A stretch of 64,000 nt of DNA, taken from positions 372,001 through 436,000 of the forward strand of contig NZ_JAHCTB010000004.1 in the NCBI RefSeq assembly GCF_018476645.1, written 5' to 3'. Position 1 is the first letter of the stretch. Each line of letters opens with the position of its first letter. This document shows, in pieces, positions 53,196 to 61,683 of this stretch. Made by a program: the position numbers and the translations under genes. The notes beneath the pieces were generated by a model. The model made no database searches, had not been told where the DNA came from, and worked only from the letters and a program-made list of their open reading frames with translations. This stretch comes from Aequorivita echinoideorum. Its GTDB lineage: Bacteria; Bacteroidota; Bacteroidia; Flavobacteriales; Flavobacteriaceae.

Positions 53196-54395
53196 ATGAC
53201 CAAGCCAAAATCCCCTTTTTCCAAATCCCAATTATTACCTCAAGAAGAAACACTTGAAATAGCTCGCGAAAAAGGAAATTTATTTATTGGAATACCCAAA
53301 GAAACCCATAGCCAAGAGAAAAGAATTTGCCTTACACCCGATGCCGTTAATGCAATTGTAAGCAATGGCCATAGAGTTTTAATTGAAAACGGAGCTGGTA
53401 ATGAGTCTGGATTTTCGGACAAAGAGTATTCAGATGCCGGAGCTAGCATGACTGCAGATACAAAAAAAGTTTTCGGTTGTCCCATGGTACTGAAGGTGGA
53501 ACCACCAACACTCAATGAACTGGAAATGATTAAACCGAAGACGGTTCTTATTTCTGCATTACAGCTAAAAACCCGCAAGAAATCTTATTTTGAAGCGCTA
53601 GCTAAAAGAAAGATTACAGCCTTAGCTTTCGAATTTATTAAAGATGAAGACCATAGCTACCCTGCTGTTAAAGCATTGAGCGAAATTGCAGGTACAGCTT
53701 CTGTATTGATCGCGGCAGAATTGATGGTAAATGCTAAAAAAGGAAACGGTCTTCTTTTTGGAAACATTAGCGGCGTCCCTCCCATTGAAGTGGTAGTTAT
53801 TGGTGCCGGGACGGTGGGTGAATTTGCCGTGCGATCCGCTTTGGGTCTCGGGGCAAACGTAAAAGTTTTTGACAGTTCGATTACAAAATTGCGAAGTATT
53901 CAAACCAATGTAAATAGAATTTTATATACTTCTACCATTCAGCCCAAAAATTTGATGAAAGCGCTTTTACGGTGTGATGTTGCCATAGGTGCTGTTCGTG
54001 GACATAACCGTGCACCCATCATCATTACTGAAGATATGGTAAAAAATATGAAAAAAGGTGCCGTCATTATTGATGTCTGTGTAGATATGGGTGGATGCTT
54101 TGAAACAACCGAAACTACTTCACACGATAACCCTACCATAATAAAACATGAGGTAATTCATTATGGAGTGCCAAACATTCCGGCAAGATATCCAAAAACC
54201 GCATCCATTTCCATCAGCAATATCTTCACTCCCTATATTTTGGAAATCGCGGAAAGTGGTGGCTTGGAAAATGCAATTCAATTTGATAAGGGTTTGAAGA
54301 ATGGTTTGTACTTTTACCGCGGAATTTTAACGAACAAAGCCGTTGCAGATTGGTTTGATATGCCACACAGCGACATTAATCTGTTCATTTTCTAA
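53196..54395 (+). CDS. ald: Alanine dehydrogenase
   Basis: 399 residues; NAD-dependent interconversion of L-alanine and pyruvate plus ammonia. Landmarks: 'FIGIPKETHSQEKRICLTP' (about 30-48) with the substrate-binding Arg/Lys region, 'LKVEPP' with the catalytic-region Lys, the Rossmann 'VVIGAGTVGEFAVRSA' (about 202-217), and 'VIIDVCVDMGGCFETT'. About 30 residues longer at the N-terminus than classical Ald, as I recall for other Bacteroidota members. The related transhydrogenase alpha subunit is less likely because no beta subunit follows. Confidence 0.9.
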   Translation: MTKPKSPFSKSQLLPQEETLEIAREKGNLFIGIPKETHSQEKRICLTPDAVNAIVSNGHRVLIENGAGNESGFSDKEYSDAGASMTADTKKVFGCPMVLKVEPPTLNELEMIKPKTVLISALQLKTRKKSYFEALAKRKITALAFEFIKDEDHSYPAVKALSEIAGTASVLIAAELMVNAKKGNGLLFGNISGVPPIEVVVIGAGTVGEFAVRSALGLGANVKVFDSSITKLRSIQTNVNRILYTSTIQPKNLMKALLRCDVAIGAVRGHNRAPIIITEDMVKNMKKGAVIIDVCVDMGGCFETTETTSHDNPTIIKHEVIHYGVPNIPARYPKTASISISNIFTPYILEIAESGGLENAIQFDKGLKNGLYFYRGILTNKAVADWFDMPHSDINLFIF

Positions 54396-54409
54396 TTTTT
54401 GAATCACAA

Positions 54410-54787
54410 ATGAAGTTTATTTACAGGTTAGCCTACTTTTCCGTTGGGCTTTTTTTAGGAATTGGGATTTTATTTTTCATTTTAAGCGGAAAGAAGACAT
54501 CCTGTGCTTATGGGCCAGAATCCAGAACACTTAAGAATATTCGGCTAAAACCTCGCGCATTTTCGGAAGAAGCGATGGATTTTTTCAATAAAAAGAATAT
54601 TGATACAGCTTCTGTTTCAGAATTATTGGTAAATGGCGATGTACTTTTCTCGGAAAGCAACATAAAGCCGGAAGATTGCAAAGAATATGTTGTAGAAGGC
54701 GAATATTCAGATAATAATTTAAAAATTTACATCGAAAATTGTGAAGAAAAAGCCACAATTTTAAAGGCAAAACTTCTACCTAAGTAA
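54410..54787 (+). CDS. DUF4258 domain-containing membrane-anchored protein
   Basis: 125 residues. An N-terminal TM anchor (about 7-27, 'AYFSVGLFLGIGILFFIL') is followed by a small alpha/beta domain with two conserved-looking cysteines ('TSCAYGPESRTLKNIRLKPR', 'KPEDCKEYVVEG'). It matches flavobacterial DUF4258 proteins; function unknown. It starts 14 bp after ald and probably shares its transcript. It converges with the proline dehydrogenase gene with a two-base gap. Confidence 0.8.
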   Translation: MKFIYRLAYFSVGLFLGIGILFFILSGKKTSCAYGPESRTLKNIRLKPRAFSEEAMDFFNKKNIDTASVSELLVNGDVLFSESNIKPEDCKEYVVEGEYSDNNLKIYIENCEEKATILKAKLLPK

Positions 54788-54789
54788 TT

Positions 54790-55965
54790 CTAAAGAATAT
54801 TTCTCCGGACCCTTTCCTTTTTCAGTAAAGTCAGTTCCCTGCTTGTTTGCCCCGCCACTGATGTATTTTCTTCCGCTCTGCGTATAAGGTATGGCATTAC
54901 ATCCTTAACAGGACCAAATGGAATATACTTGGCTACGTTGTATCCCTCCTTCGCCAAGTTAAACGTAATATGATCGCTCATTCCGTAAAGTTGGCCGAAC
55001 CAAACCCTTCTATCTTCTTCATCAATCCCTTTTTCTTCCATCATTTGCATGGCCAAATATGTACTGGATTCATTATGGGTTCCAATAAATAAAGAGATAT
55101 CATCCAGATTTTCTAAAATGTATTCAACAACAGTGTTAAATAAATCGTCCGTAGCTTTTTTGCTGATGCATATTGGCGATAAATATCCCTTTTCAATGGC
55201 GCGGTCACCTTCCTTTTCCATATATGCACCCCGCACAACTTTAAATCCAAGTTTATAACCCTTGTCCTTTGCACGCTGGTGTGCTTTTTTCAAATAATTA
55301 AGCCTATCCCAGCGGTAGCACTGTAATGTGTTAAATATTATTGGCTTCTGCTTATTATATTTTTCCATCATCTTTTCGCAAAGGTCATCTGCCGCATCCT
55401 GCATCCAGGATTCTTCCCCATCAATCAATAAGCTTATATCACAATCAGAAGCGGTTTTTGCTACACGATCGTACCGTGTTTGAATATTTTCCCATTGTTT
55501 TTCCTCCTCCGGCGTCAATTTTTCTTTTTCAGTAATTTTTTGCCAAATCTTGAATCTCCCAAGACCCGTAGGCTTAAAAACTGAAAATGGCATCGCCGGT
55601 TTATTTTTTGAAAATTGGGTAAGCTCCATAACCTTTGCGGCAGTAGCATCAAATTGGGCATCTTCCTCTTTTCCTTCCACGGAATAATCCAATACCGAAT
55701 AAACATTGGCATCGTACAGATTATCCACCGTATCCATACAGTCCCGCTCATTTATTCCACCACAAAAATGATCGAAAACCGTTCGCTTTATAAGCCCTTC
55801 CACGGGAAGATTTAAATTTAGAGCCACTTTTGTGATAGCGGTACCAATCTTCACCAATGATTCTTTTGAAATCATTTTGAAAAGAAAATACGCACGTTCC
55901 AGTTGTGAATCACTCTTCAATTGAAATGCGGTCTTTGTATTATCGAACAAGGTGTTTCGGCTCAT
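54790..55965 (-). CDS. Proline dehydrogenase
   Basis: 391 residues from the ATG at 55965; an in-frame start eight codons upstream is less likely. FAD-dependent oxidation of L-proline to pyrroline-5-carboxylate. The TIM-barrel PRODH motifs are visible: 'LGFKVVRGAYMEKE', 'IGTHNESS', 'QLYGMSDHITF', 'YIPFGPV' and the C-terminal substrate-binding 'LIRRAEENTSVAGQ'. It is monofunctional (no P5C dehydrogenase or DNA-binding domain). It is probably peripheral to the inner membrane, feeding electrons to quinone. It is divergent from aroB. Confidence 0.93.
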   Translation of the reverse strand: MSRNTLFDNTKTAFQLKSDSQLERAYFLFKMISKESLVKIGTAITKVALNLNLPVEGLIKRTVFDHFCGGINERDCMDTVDNLYDANVYSVLDYSVEGKEEDAQFDATAAKVMELTQFSKNKPAMPFSVFKPTGLGRFKIWQKITEKEKLTPEEEKQWENIQTRYDRVAKTASDCDISLLIDGEESWMQDAADDLCEKMMEKYNKQKPIIFNTLQCYRWDRLNYLKKAHQRAKDKGYKLGFKVVRGAYMEKEGDRAIEKGYLSPICISKKATDDLFNTVVEYILENLDDISLFIGTHNESSTYLAMQMMEEKGIDEEDRRVWFGQLYGMSDHITFNLAKEGYNVAKYIPFGPVKDVMPYLIRRAEENTSVAGQTSRELTLLKKERVRRNIL

Positions 55966-56047
55966 ATATTTTTTTAAAAATGTGTACAAATATACTTAGT
56001 TTTGAATTCTGAAAAAACGAGATAGACAATCATTTAGTCCCAATAAA

Positions 56048-57109
56048 ATGGATATTGAAAAAGGAACAGTTCTTAAAAATGAGGAGGGTTGGCTTGCGCT
56101 GGAAAAATTTCTTCTGAAGAAAAAACCTTCCAAGATTTTTATACTTGCAGATGAAAACACGAACATGCTGTGCACGCCTCTTTTCAAAAATAAACTGAAG
56201 ATTAAAATTCAGTTCGAGGTCCTTACTATTCCCACAGGAGAAAAATATAAGAATATTGATAGCTGCCTGACGATTTGGGAAAAACTTTCTGAAAAAAATG
56301 CGGATAGAAATTCGCTTATAATCAACTTGGGCGGCGGGATGATTACGGATATTGGCGGTTTCATAGCATCCACTTTCAAGCGCGGTATAGAATTTTTAAA
56401 TATTCCCACCTCGCTCCTTGCCATGGTGGATGCATCGGTAGGTGGAAAGAACGGCGTGGATCTGGGACCTGTGAAAAATCAAATTGGGGTTATTAACAAC
56501 CCTTTATTCGTACTAGTTGAAATGGATTTTTTGAAAACGCTCCCGAAAGAACAGCTACTCTCCGGTTGGGTTGAAATGCTGAAACACGGATTGATTTATT
56601 CTGAAAAATATTGGAATGAAATGCAATCGCTCAATTTTGAAAATAATGAAGCATTAGAAAATGGAATATGGGAATCCATCAGAATTAAAAAAGAAATTGT
56701 CCAGAAAGATCCGTTTGAAAAAAACGAAAGAAAAACCCTTAATTATGGACATACGCTAGGCCATGCCATTGAAGCTTATTTTTTGGAAAATGCCGAAAAA
56801 TCAACACTTTTACACGGCGAGGCAATTGCTATTGGCATCATTCTCGCAACGTATATTTCTCATAAAGAATTAAATTTCCCAAAAGATAAACTGAATGAAA
56901 TTGCGCATCATTTCCAATCTTATTTTCCGAAGCAAAGTTTTTTCGAAGAAGATATAGCCAAGATTTTGAAATTTCTGATTTTTGATAAAAAAAATCAGAA
57001 TGGAAAGGTTTTATTCGTTTTGTTGAAAGATATTGGAAACTATAGAACCGACTGTGTTGTTCCCAATTCCACCATTTTCAAAGCATTTGATTTTTATAAA
57101 AATTTCTAA
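56048..57109 (+). CDS. aroB: 3-dehydroquinate synthase
   Basis: 353 residues; second step of the shikimate pathway (DAHP to 3-dehydroquinate), NAD- and metal-dependent. Landmarks: 'LGGGMITDIGGFIASTFKRG', 'PTSLLAMVDASVGGKNGVDL', and metal ligands in 'GWVEMLKHGLI', 'YGHTLGHAIEAY' and 'LLHGEAIAIG'. Full length. It stands alone apart from the small acidic gene that follows 77 bp later. Confidence 0.96.
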   Translation: MDIEKGTVLKNEEGWLALEKFLLKKKPSKIFILADENTNMLCTPLFKNKLKIKIQFEVLTIPTGEKYKNIDSCLTIWEKLSEKNADRNSLIINLGGGMITDIGGFIASTFKRGIEFLNIPTSLLAMVDASVGGKNGVDLGPVKNQIGVINNPLFVLVEMDFLKTLPKEQLLSGWVEMLKHGLIYSEKYWNEMQSLNFENNEALENGIWESIRIKKEIVQKDPFEKNERKTLNYGHTLGHAIEAYFLENAEKSTLLHGEAIAIGIILATYISHKELNFPKDKLNEIAHHFQSYFPKQSFFEEDIAKILKFLIFDKKNQNGKVLFVLLKDIGNYRTDCVVPNSTIFKAFDFYKNF

Positions 57110-57186
57110 AAAAATTCTTGGAAATAGGCTTATGTCTTTTATTTTTGAATAGTTTTATAAACCAACCCAAACGCCTTAATTTAATA

Positions 57187-57480
57187 ATGAAGAGAATAAT
57201 TGTTGATTACAGAAAGTTAACCCCAGAGATACTTTCACTTTTAGTTGAAAAATATCCTGACGGATATGATGATGACCACGTAGTGACTTTTAAAAACGCT
57301 AAAAATGAGACGGTTGAGGCCGTGGAAGTACGAACTGAAGACACAGTTTTTTTAGTAAAAGTAAGTTCAAGATTAGAAACAACTATGGCAAATTTTGATG
57401 AAGAAGACTATGATGATGCAGACTTCAACGAGCCAATTAGTGAAATTCCGGACAAGAAAAAACTGGACGAAGAAGAATAA
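57187..57480 (+). CDS. Small acidic conserved hypothetical protein
   Basis: 97 residues from the ATG at 57187 (MKRIIVDYRKLTPEILSLLV); an in-frame start 23 codons upstream lies in leader-like sequence and is rejected. The N-terminal part looks like a small alpha/beta fold ('YPDGYDDDHVVTFKNAKNE', 'VEVRTEDTVFLVKVS'); the C-terminal 35 residues are mostly Asp/Glu and probably disordered. No signal peptide or TM. I recall similar proteins in Flavobacteriaceae without assigned function. A strong terminator follows. Confidence 0.8.
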   Translation: MKRIIVDYRKLTPEILSLLVEKYPDGYDDDHVVTFKNAKNETVEAVEVRTEDTVFLVKVSSRLETTMANFDEEDYDDADFNEPISEIPDKKKLDEEE

Positions 57481-57500
57481 AATATTCAGTTTTCAGCATT

Positions 57501-57532
57501 AAAAAAAGAGGCCATCAAGGCCTCTTTTTTTA
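57501..57532. terminator. Bidirectional rho-independent terminator
   Basis: AAAAAAAGAGGCC pairs with GGCCTCTTTTTTT around a short loop (ATCAA). It lies between convergent genes and carries A/T runs on both sides. Confidence 0.92.
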
Positions 57533-57549
57533 TTTCAATGAAATTAGAA

Positions 57550-58104
57550 CTATGCGTGTTGCAATTCATGTTTTCCTTCTTTTATTTCTTCAATAAGCTT
57601 TGAATTGAAGGCTGGCAAATCATCGGGGTTTCTACTGGTTACAAAGCCTTCATCTACCACAACTTCTTCGTCAACCCAATTTGCACCGGCATTCACCAAA
57701 TCAGTTTTTATAGAGTTGAAAGAAGTTAGTTTTCTACCTTTTACCACTTCCGCAGAAATCAAAATTTGTGGTCCGTGGCAAATAGCTGCAACTGGTTTTT
57801 TCTGTTCAAAGAAATCTTTCACAAATTGTAGGGCGTTGTCATTTCTTCGCAATTTATCGGGATTTATGACGCCACCGGGTAATACCAATGCATTATACTG
57901 TTTAGCATTTACGCTATCAAGTGTTTTATCAACACTGTACTCGTTGCTCCAGTTTCCGTCTTTCCACGCCTTAATTTTACCGGATTCTTCACTCACAATA
58001 TCTACTTGAAAGCCTTCTTTCTCCATCGCTTCCTTTGGTGATTTAAGTTCAGATTCTTCAAAGCCATTTGTAGCTAAAATTGCAATTCTTTTGTTGGTTT
58101 CCAT
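57550..58104 (-). CDS. DJ-1/PfpI family protein (type 1 glutamine amidotransferase-like)
   Basis: 184 residues. The nucleophile elbow is Cys109-His110 in 'AAICHGPQIL', and 'ATNGFEESEL' supplies the conserved Glu near residue 17; 'LVLPGGVINPD' is also typical. PfpI/YhbO-like members have been described as stress-related deglycases, chaperones or proteases; which applies here is unknown. It is cytosolic, with no signal peptide, and has a short independent transcript ending at the shared terminator. Confidence 0.92.
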   Translation of the reverse strand: METNKRIAILATNGFEESELKSPKEAMEKEGFQVDIVSEESGKIKAWKDGNWSNEYSVDKTLDSVNAKQYNALVLPGGVINPDKLRRNDNALQFVKDFFEQKKPVAAICHGPQILISAEVVKGRKLTSFNSIKTDLVNAGANWVDEEVVVDEGFVTSRNPDDLPAFNSKLIEEIKEGKHELQHA

Positions 58105-58206
58105 AATAATTTTATTTTTTATTTAGCCTAAAATTACTCTGTTATGATCGTTTTCCCAACCCGTGTACATTAATGTTTTGCTAATCTTTGTTAATGATAA
58201 ACAAAA

Positions 58207-59154
58207 TCAATTATTCATTAAGGATTCGGCTTTTTTTTTACTTTCTTCTACCTTTCTTTTGTATTCCCTCAACTCCTCGATTTCCTTTTCATAAGAAAGT
58301 GTTGCATTGCTTGTAGGTTCCACCGTAACATTGCGATGAAGCGCCCAATTTACTGTGAATTCGGCTCCAAAAAATAAAATGAGACACGTGTAATAAACCC
58401 AAGAAAGTAATAAAACCACACTCCCCGCTGCACCGTAAACGCTTGCCGGATCTGATTTGGCAAAATAAAATCCAATTAAATATTTCCCTACCAAAAACAA
58501 TAATGCTGTCATGGATGCGCCAATTAAATTGGTTTTCCATTTTATTTTTACATCGGGTAATAGCGTGAATACAGCTGCAAAAAGTGCGGTAATAATAATT
58601 TGGGAAAAGATAAAATTTAAAACTTCAATCAAGTGTGAAGATAATTCAGAATAATAACCGCTTATGAATTCGCTTAAAGCATTGATTGCAGTAGTTATTA
58701 CCAAAGAAATCAAGAGCAAAAGCCCAATGGCCAAAACCATTCCAAATGAGGTAGCTCGACGTTTTAAGGTATCAACAAAGGTATTTTTTTTGGCTCGAAC
58801 GCTCCAAATATCATTCAATGCTTTTTGAAGTTGAAAGAAAACACCAGTAGCACCGAAAATCAACATACCAACCCCAAAGATTATAAACAAAACAGAACTT
58901 TCAGATAAGGATGCGTTGATAATCATTGCCTGGATCAACTCTGCACTCCCCTCGCCTACCAATCCGCTGATTTCTGAAGTAATTCTTCCTTCTACAGCCT
59001 CGCGCCCAAAAAATACCCCGGCCATGTGTACCGTAATTATTAAAAGCGAGGGAAGTGAAAAAAGAGCGTAATAGGCAATTACCGCACTTTTTACCCAAGG
59101 ATCGTTTTTATCCCAGCTTATATAGGTATCTTTTAATAATTTTAAAAATTTCAT
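58207..59154 (-). CDS. YihY/virulence factor BrkB family membrane protein
   Basis: 315 residues with six hydrophobic segments (about 25-50, 92-112, 138-160, 182-203, 215-232, 245-265), 'AIVAYYALFSLPSLLII'-like N-terminal core (here AVIAYYALFSLPSLL) and 'YLIGFYFAKSDPASVYGAAG' (about 211-230), the family signature. The C-terminus is a charged coiled coil. The family was once called RNase BN in error; its function remains unclear. It is inner-membrane. It lies just downstream of the Lrp gene on the same strand, but a terminator separates them. Confidence 0.9.
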   Translation of the reverse strand: MKFLKLLKDTYISWDKNDPWVKSAVIAYYALFSLPSLLIITVHMAGVFFGREAVEGRITSEISGLVGEGSAELIQAMIINASLSESSVLFIIFGVGMLIFGATGVFFQLQKALNDIWSVRAKKNTFVDTLKRRATSFGMVLAIGLLLLISLVITTAINALSEFISGYYSELSSHLIEVLNFIFSQIIITALFAAVFTLLPDVKIKWKTNLIGASMTALLFLVGKYLIGFYFAKSDPASVYGAAGSVVLLLSWVYYTCLILFFGAEFTVNWALHRNVTVEPTSNATLSYEKEIEELREYKRKVEESKKKAESLMNN

Positions 59155-59203
59155 AGAAATTTATGCTTTTGAGAAATTTTCTTTTTCTGATGAAATTAAA
59201 GAT

Positions 59204-59236
59204 AAAAAAAACCTTTGCCGCAAAACAAAGGTTTTT
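59204..59236 (-). terminator. Rho-independent terminator of the Lrp-type gene
   Basis: On the minus strand GAAAAACCTTTG pairs with CAAAGGTTTTTT and leads into a T run, 20 bp past the stop codon. Confidence 0.9.
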
Positions 59237-59255
59237 CTCAAATAAATGATAAAAT

Positions 59256-59735
59256 TTAGATCTCGTTGAAGATGGAATGAAGCAGTCGCTTTTTGTCATT
59301 AATGCTTTCTTCCATGGAAATCATCGTTTCGGTACGGCTAACACCTTCAATATCATCTATTTTATAAATTATTTCCTTTGCGTGAGATGTATCCTTTGCG
59401 CGAATTTTACAGAAAATATTGAATTTGCCCGTGGTAACACTCGCAACAGTAACATAAGGAATGTCGCTTATTCTTTCAAGAACAAATTGTGTTTGTGAAG
59501 TTTTGAAGATGAATATTCCAACGTATGCTATAAAGGAATATCCTAATTTCTCATAATCTACTTGAAGTGATGAACCGGTAATAATTCCAGCTTCTTCCAT
59601 TTTTTTTACGCGAACATGAACCGTCCCGGCTGAGATTTCGAGTTTCTTTGCAATATCCGTGAAAGGCGTACGGGTATTGTCGATAAGCATATCTAATATT
59701 TTATGGTCAGTATCGTCTAATTTAAATTTGGGCAT
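59256..59735 (-). CDS. Lrp/AsnC family transcriptional regulator
   Basis: 159 residues from the ATG at 59735; longer in-frame starts add 31 residues absent from the family and are rejected. An N-terminal winged helix-turn-helix ('LDDTDHKILDMLIDNTRTPF', 'TDIAKKLEISAGTVHVRVKK') is followed by the RAM ligand-binding domain ('YVGIFIF...VASVTTGKFNIFCKIRAKD'). Such regulators sense amino acids and act as octamers or dimers. The ligand and targets are not deducible. It lies 76 bp downstream of the M14 carboxypeptidase on the same strand. Confidence 0.94.
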   Translation of the reverse strand: MPKFKLDDTDHKILDMLIDNTRTPFTDIAKKLEISAGTVHVRVKKMEEAGIITGSSLQVDYEKLGYSFIAYVGIFIFKTSQTQFVLERISDIPYVTVASVTTGKFNIFCKIRAKDTSHAKEIIYKIDDIEGVSRTETMISMEESINDKKRLLHSIFNEI

Positions 59736-59811
59736 ATGTTTTATTTTTTTTGCAAAAATAATGGAATAATCAAGATATGAAACATATTTGTTGAAAATAA
59801 ATTGCCTTTCC

Positions 59812-60927
59812 CTAAATTTTACTGACAATATCTATTAAATTTTCACTATTATTTAACAATTTTTTAAAATCACTTATTTCTAAATCCTTGGCATCCTTTT
59901 CTCTATGACCGAACAAATGGTTCAAATTTCCAATCTCATCAACCTTTGGAATAAATTGAATTGTTCCATCTTTTAAAATTTCTGAATATTGTATTGCTAA
60001 ATCTATATTAGACTGACCTTCTTCATAAGCTATGTTTCTTATTATAATATCCCGATAATTTTTTTGATTTTCGGGAATTTTAAAATACGCCGAATAGTCA
60101 ATTTGCTTGTGATCCCCTACAATTTCGAACAAGGCGAGCAATGAATAAAATAAATATTCTCGTGACTTTTCCCTGGAATAATCTTGATCGTGATGCCCTG
60201 CTTCAAACAGTATTGTTGGCACATTCATTTTCTGAAATGAATCGCCCGTGCAATTTTCATTGTACCCGTCATCAAACCTTCCTATTTTTCCGGGAATAAC
60301 TTTCTGTAAGAAACGATTCATTTTTACAATGTGTTTCATTGCCTTTTTACGCGATTCAGTTATAGATCGCTGCCCATCCGAAGCCGGAGATAGAAAAGAA
60401 ATAGCCGCAGGCTCACCATTTTCGAAACCAAATATTGAACGTTGATCGTGCATATTTAAGCACAAATCGGGTTTCAAATTGTCAAAAATTTGTCGCAGGC
60501 ATTGACTTTCCTTTTGACTCAAATTTTTTGCATCTCTATTTAAATCTACATTGTTGGCATTTTCGCGTGTAAATACAGCGGCACCGTCTGGATTGAGCAT
60601 AGGAATGATGTGAACTGTATACCCATTCAAAAAAGTTTCAATTTCAGATTGCAAAAATTCCCTCTGATTGATAAATTTCAAAAAATCAAAAAGCGCCTTC
60701 GTAGTTGTTGATTCATTGCCGTGCATTTGCGACCACGCCAAAACATTTTTTTTACCATTTCCAATTGTAATCATTGGAATTACTTTCCCCATTTCAGAAG
60801 AACCAATAGTGGAGATTTTTGACTTTTCGGAATAAATTTTAAAAAGAGGAAGTATGTGTTCCGAAGAAATATACCGACCCTTTAGCTGGGTCTCCATGCT
60901 GTTATAAAACCAAGATGTTAATTCCAT
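59812..60927 (-). CDS. M14 family zinc carboxypeptidase
   Basis: 371 residues without a signal peptide, so probably cytosolic. Zinc ligands His69 and Glu72 in 'SQMHGNEST' and His160 in 'CLNMHDQ'; 'LNPDGAAVFTRENANNVDLN' is the usual carboxypeptidase A substrate-binding stretch, and 'TILFEAGHHDQ' offers the catalytic Glu. The C-terminal 110 residues are an extra domain of unknown role. It is divergent from an XRE regulator across a 287-bp region with GTTTAC-type palindromes, one of them overlapping a possible -7 element of this gene, so control by that regulator is a reasonable inference. Confidence 0.88.
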   Translation of the reverse strand: MELTSWFYNSMETQLKGRYISSEHILPLFKIYSEKSKISTIGSSEMGKVIPMITIGNGKKNVLAWSQMHGNESTTTKALFDFLKFINQREFLQSEIETFLNGYTVHIIPMLNPDGAAVFTRENANNVDLNRDAKNLSQKESQCLRQIFDNLKPDLCLNMHDQRSIFGFENGEPAAISFLSPASDGQRSITESRKKAMKHIVKMNRFLQKVIPGKIGRFDDGYNENCTGDSFQKMNVPTILFEAGHHDQDYSREKSREYLFYSLLALFEIVGDHKQIDYSAYFKIPENQKNYRDIIIRNIAYEEGQSNIDLAIQYSEILKDGTIQFIPKVDEIGNLNHLFGHREKDAKDLEISDFKKLLNNSENLIDIVSKI

Positions 60928-60937
60928 AAAATACGAT

Positions 60938-60978
60938 TGTTTACAAAGTTAAACATTCGTTAGTTTACAAATGTAAAC
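60938..60978. promoter_or_regulatory. Paired palindromic operators upstream of the M14 gene
   Basis: Site A (60939-60954, GTTTACAAAGTTAAAC, imperfect) and site B (60963-60978, GTTTACAAATGTAAAC, perfect outside the centre) have centres 24 bp apart. On the minus strand each contains a -7-type octamer: TAACTTTG in A (60944-60951) and TACATTTG in B (60968-60975). Binding there would block transcription of the carboxypeptidase gene. Confidence 0.6.
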
Positions 60979-61152
60979 GATTAGTGGTAGCTTATTTGTT
61001 GTTTGAAGTAAACAAAAAATGACGAACTAAAGACAATTATTTTATTAATATTATTTATTTTAAAAAACGACTATAAATTATTGTAAATTAATTTTTTATA
61101 TAATATTATATAAAGTTGTATTTAAATATATTTTATTGGTATTTTAAACATA

Positions 61153-61188
61153 TTGCTAGACTTTAAAATAAATTTTACATTTGTAAAC
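61153..61188 (+). promoter_or_regulatory. Promoter of the XRE regulator with overlapping operator (site C)
   Basis: TTG at 61153-61155, a 20-bp spacer and TACATTTG at 61176-61183 match the Bacteroidota promoter consensus perfectly. The palindrome TTTTACATTTGTAAAC (61173-61188) covers the -7 element, so the site looks built for repression of the downstream regulator. Confidence 0.65.
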
Positions 61189-61208
61189 TGAAATTTATAT
61201 TTAAAAAT

Positions 61209-61223
61209 GTTACAATGGTAAAC
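61209..61223 (+). promoter_or_regulatory. Degenerate operator over the XRE start codon (site D)
   Basis: GTTACAATGGTAAAC resembles sites A-C with one base missing in the left arm, and contains the ATG at 61215. It is weaker evidence than sites A-C. Confidence 0.4.
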
Positions 61224-61643
61224 AGTGAGGATTTCGCAAAAAGACTGGAAAAAATTCTTGAGTTTTATACTCTTTCTGCAACTCAATTTGCGTACGAGAT
61301 GAACTTCAACCGGTCCACAATTTCACATTTGCTTTCGGGCAGAAATAAACCCAGCTTGGAATTTGTAATGAATCTTTTGAAGAAATTTCCAGAGGTAAAT
61401 CTTTATTGGCTAATGGATGGAAAAGGTACCTTCCCTTCCAGTAAAGTTTCTGAAAGTAAAATTGTTGAAGCAAAACCTGAAAAAACGGAAAGCCCAAAAA
61501 ATAAGAATCGGGAGCCTGACCTGTTTTCAGAAATTTCTGCTAAAAATCATAATGAGTTTTCACCTCTTAGGAATTCGGATGATTCAATTGAGCGAATTGT
61601 AATTTTCTATAAAAATGGTTCTTTTAAATCCTACCAAAATTGA
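61215..61643 (+). CDS. XRE-type helix-turn-helix regulator
   Basis: 142 residues. An N-terminal Cro/CI-type HTH (about 5-65): 'FYTLSATQFAYEMNFNRSTI' and 'SHLLSGRNKPSLEFVMNLL', followed by 'VNLYWLMDGKGTFP', common in Bacteroidota XRE proteins. The middle is a Lys/Glu/Pro-rich linker, and the C-terminal 20 residues ('IERIVIFYKNGSFKSYQN') form a small conserved-looking element. Palindromes at its -7 element and start codon suggest autoregulation. It is divergent from the M14 carboxypeptidase, its likely target. Confidence 0.88.
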   Translation: MVNSEDFAKRLEKILEFYTLSATQFAYEMNFNRSTISHLLSGRNKPSLEFVMNLLKKFPEVNLYWLMDGKGTFPSSKVSESKIVEAKPEKTESPKNKNREPDLFSEISAKNHNEFSPLRNSDDSIERIVIFYKNGSFKSYQN

Positions 61644-61683
61644 GCGTCTGGTTTTTTTTTCTGAAATTCGCCAAAAATAGTTT

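Noticed and set aside
54410-54787. A selenocysteine or frameshift event between ald and the DUF4258 gene
   Set aside because: The two genes have clean stop and start codons 14 bp apart and normal lengths.
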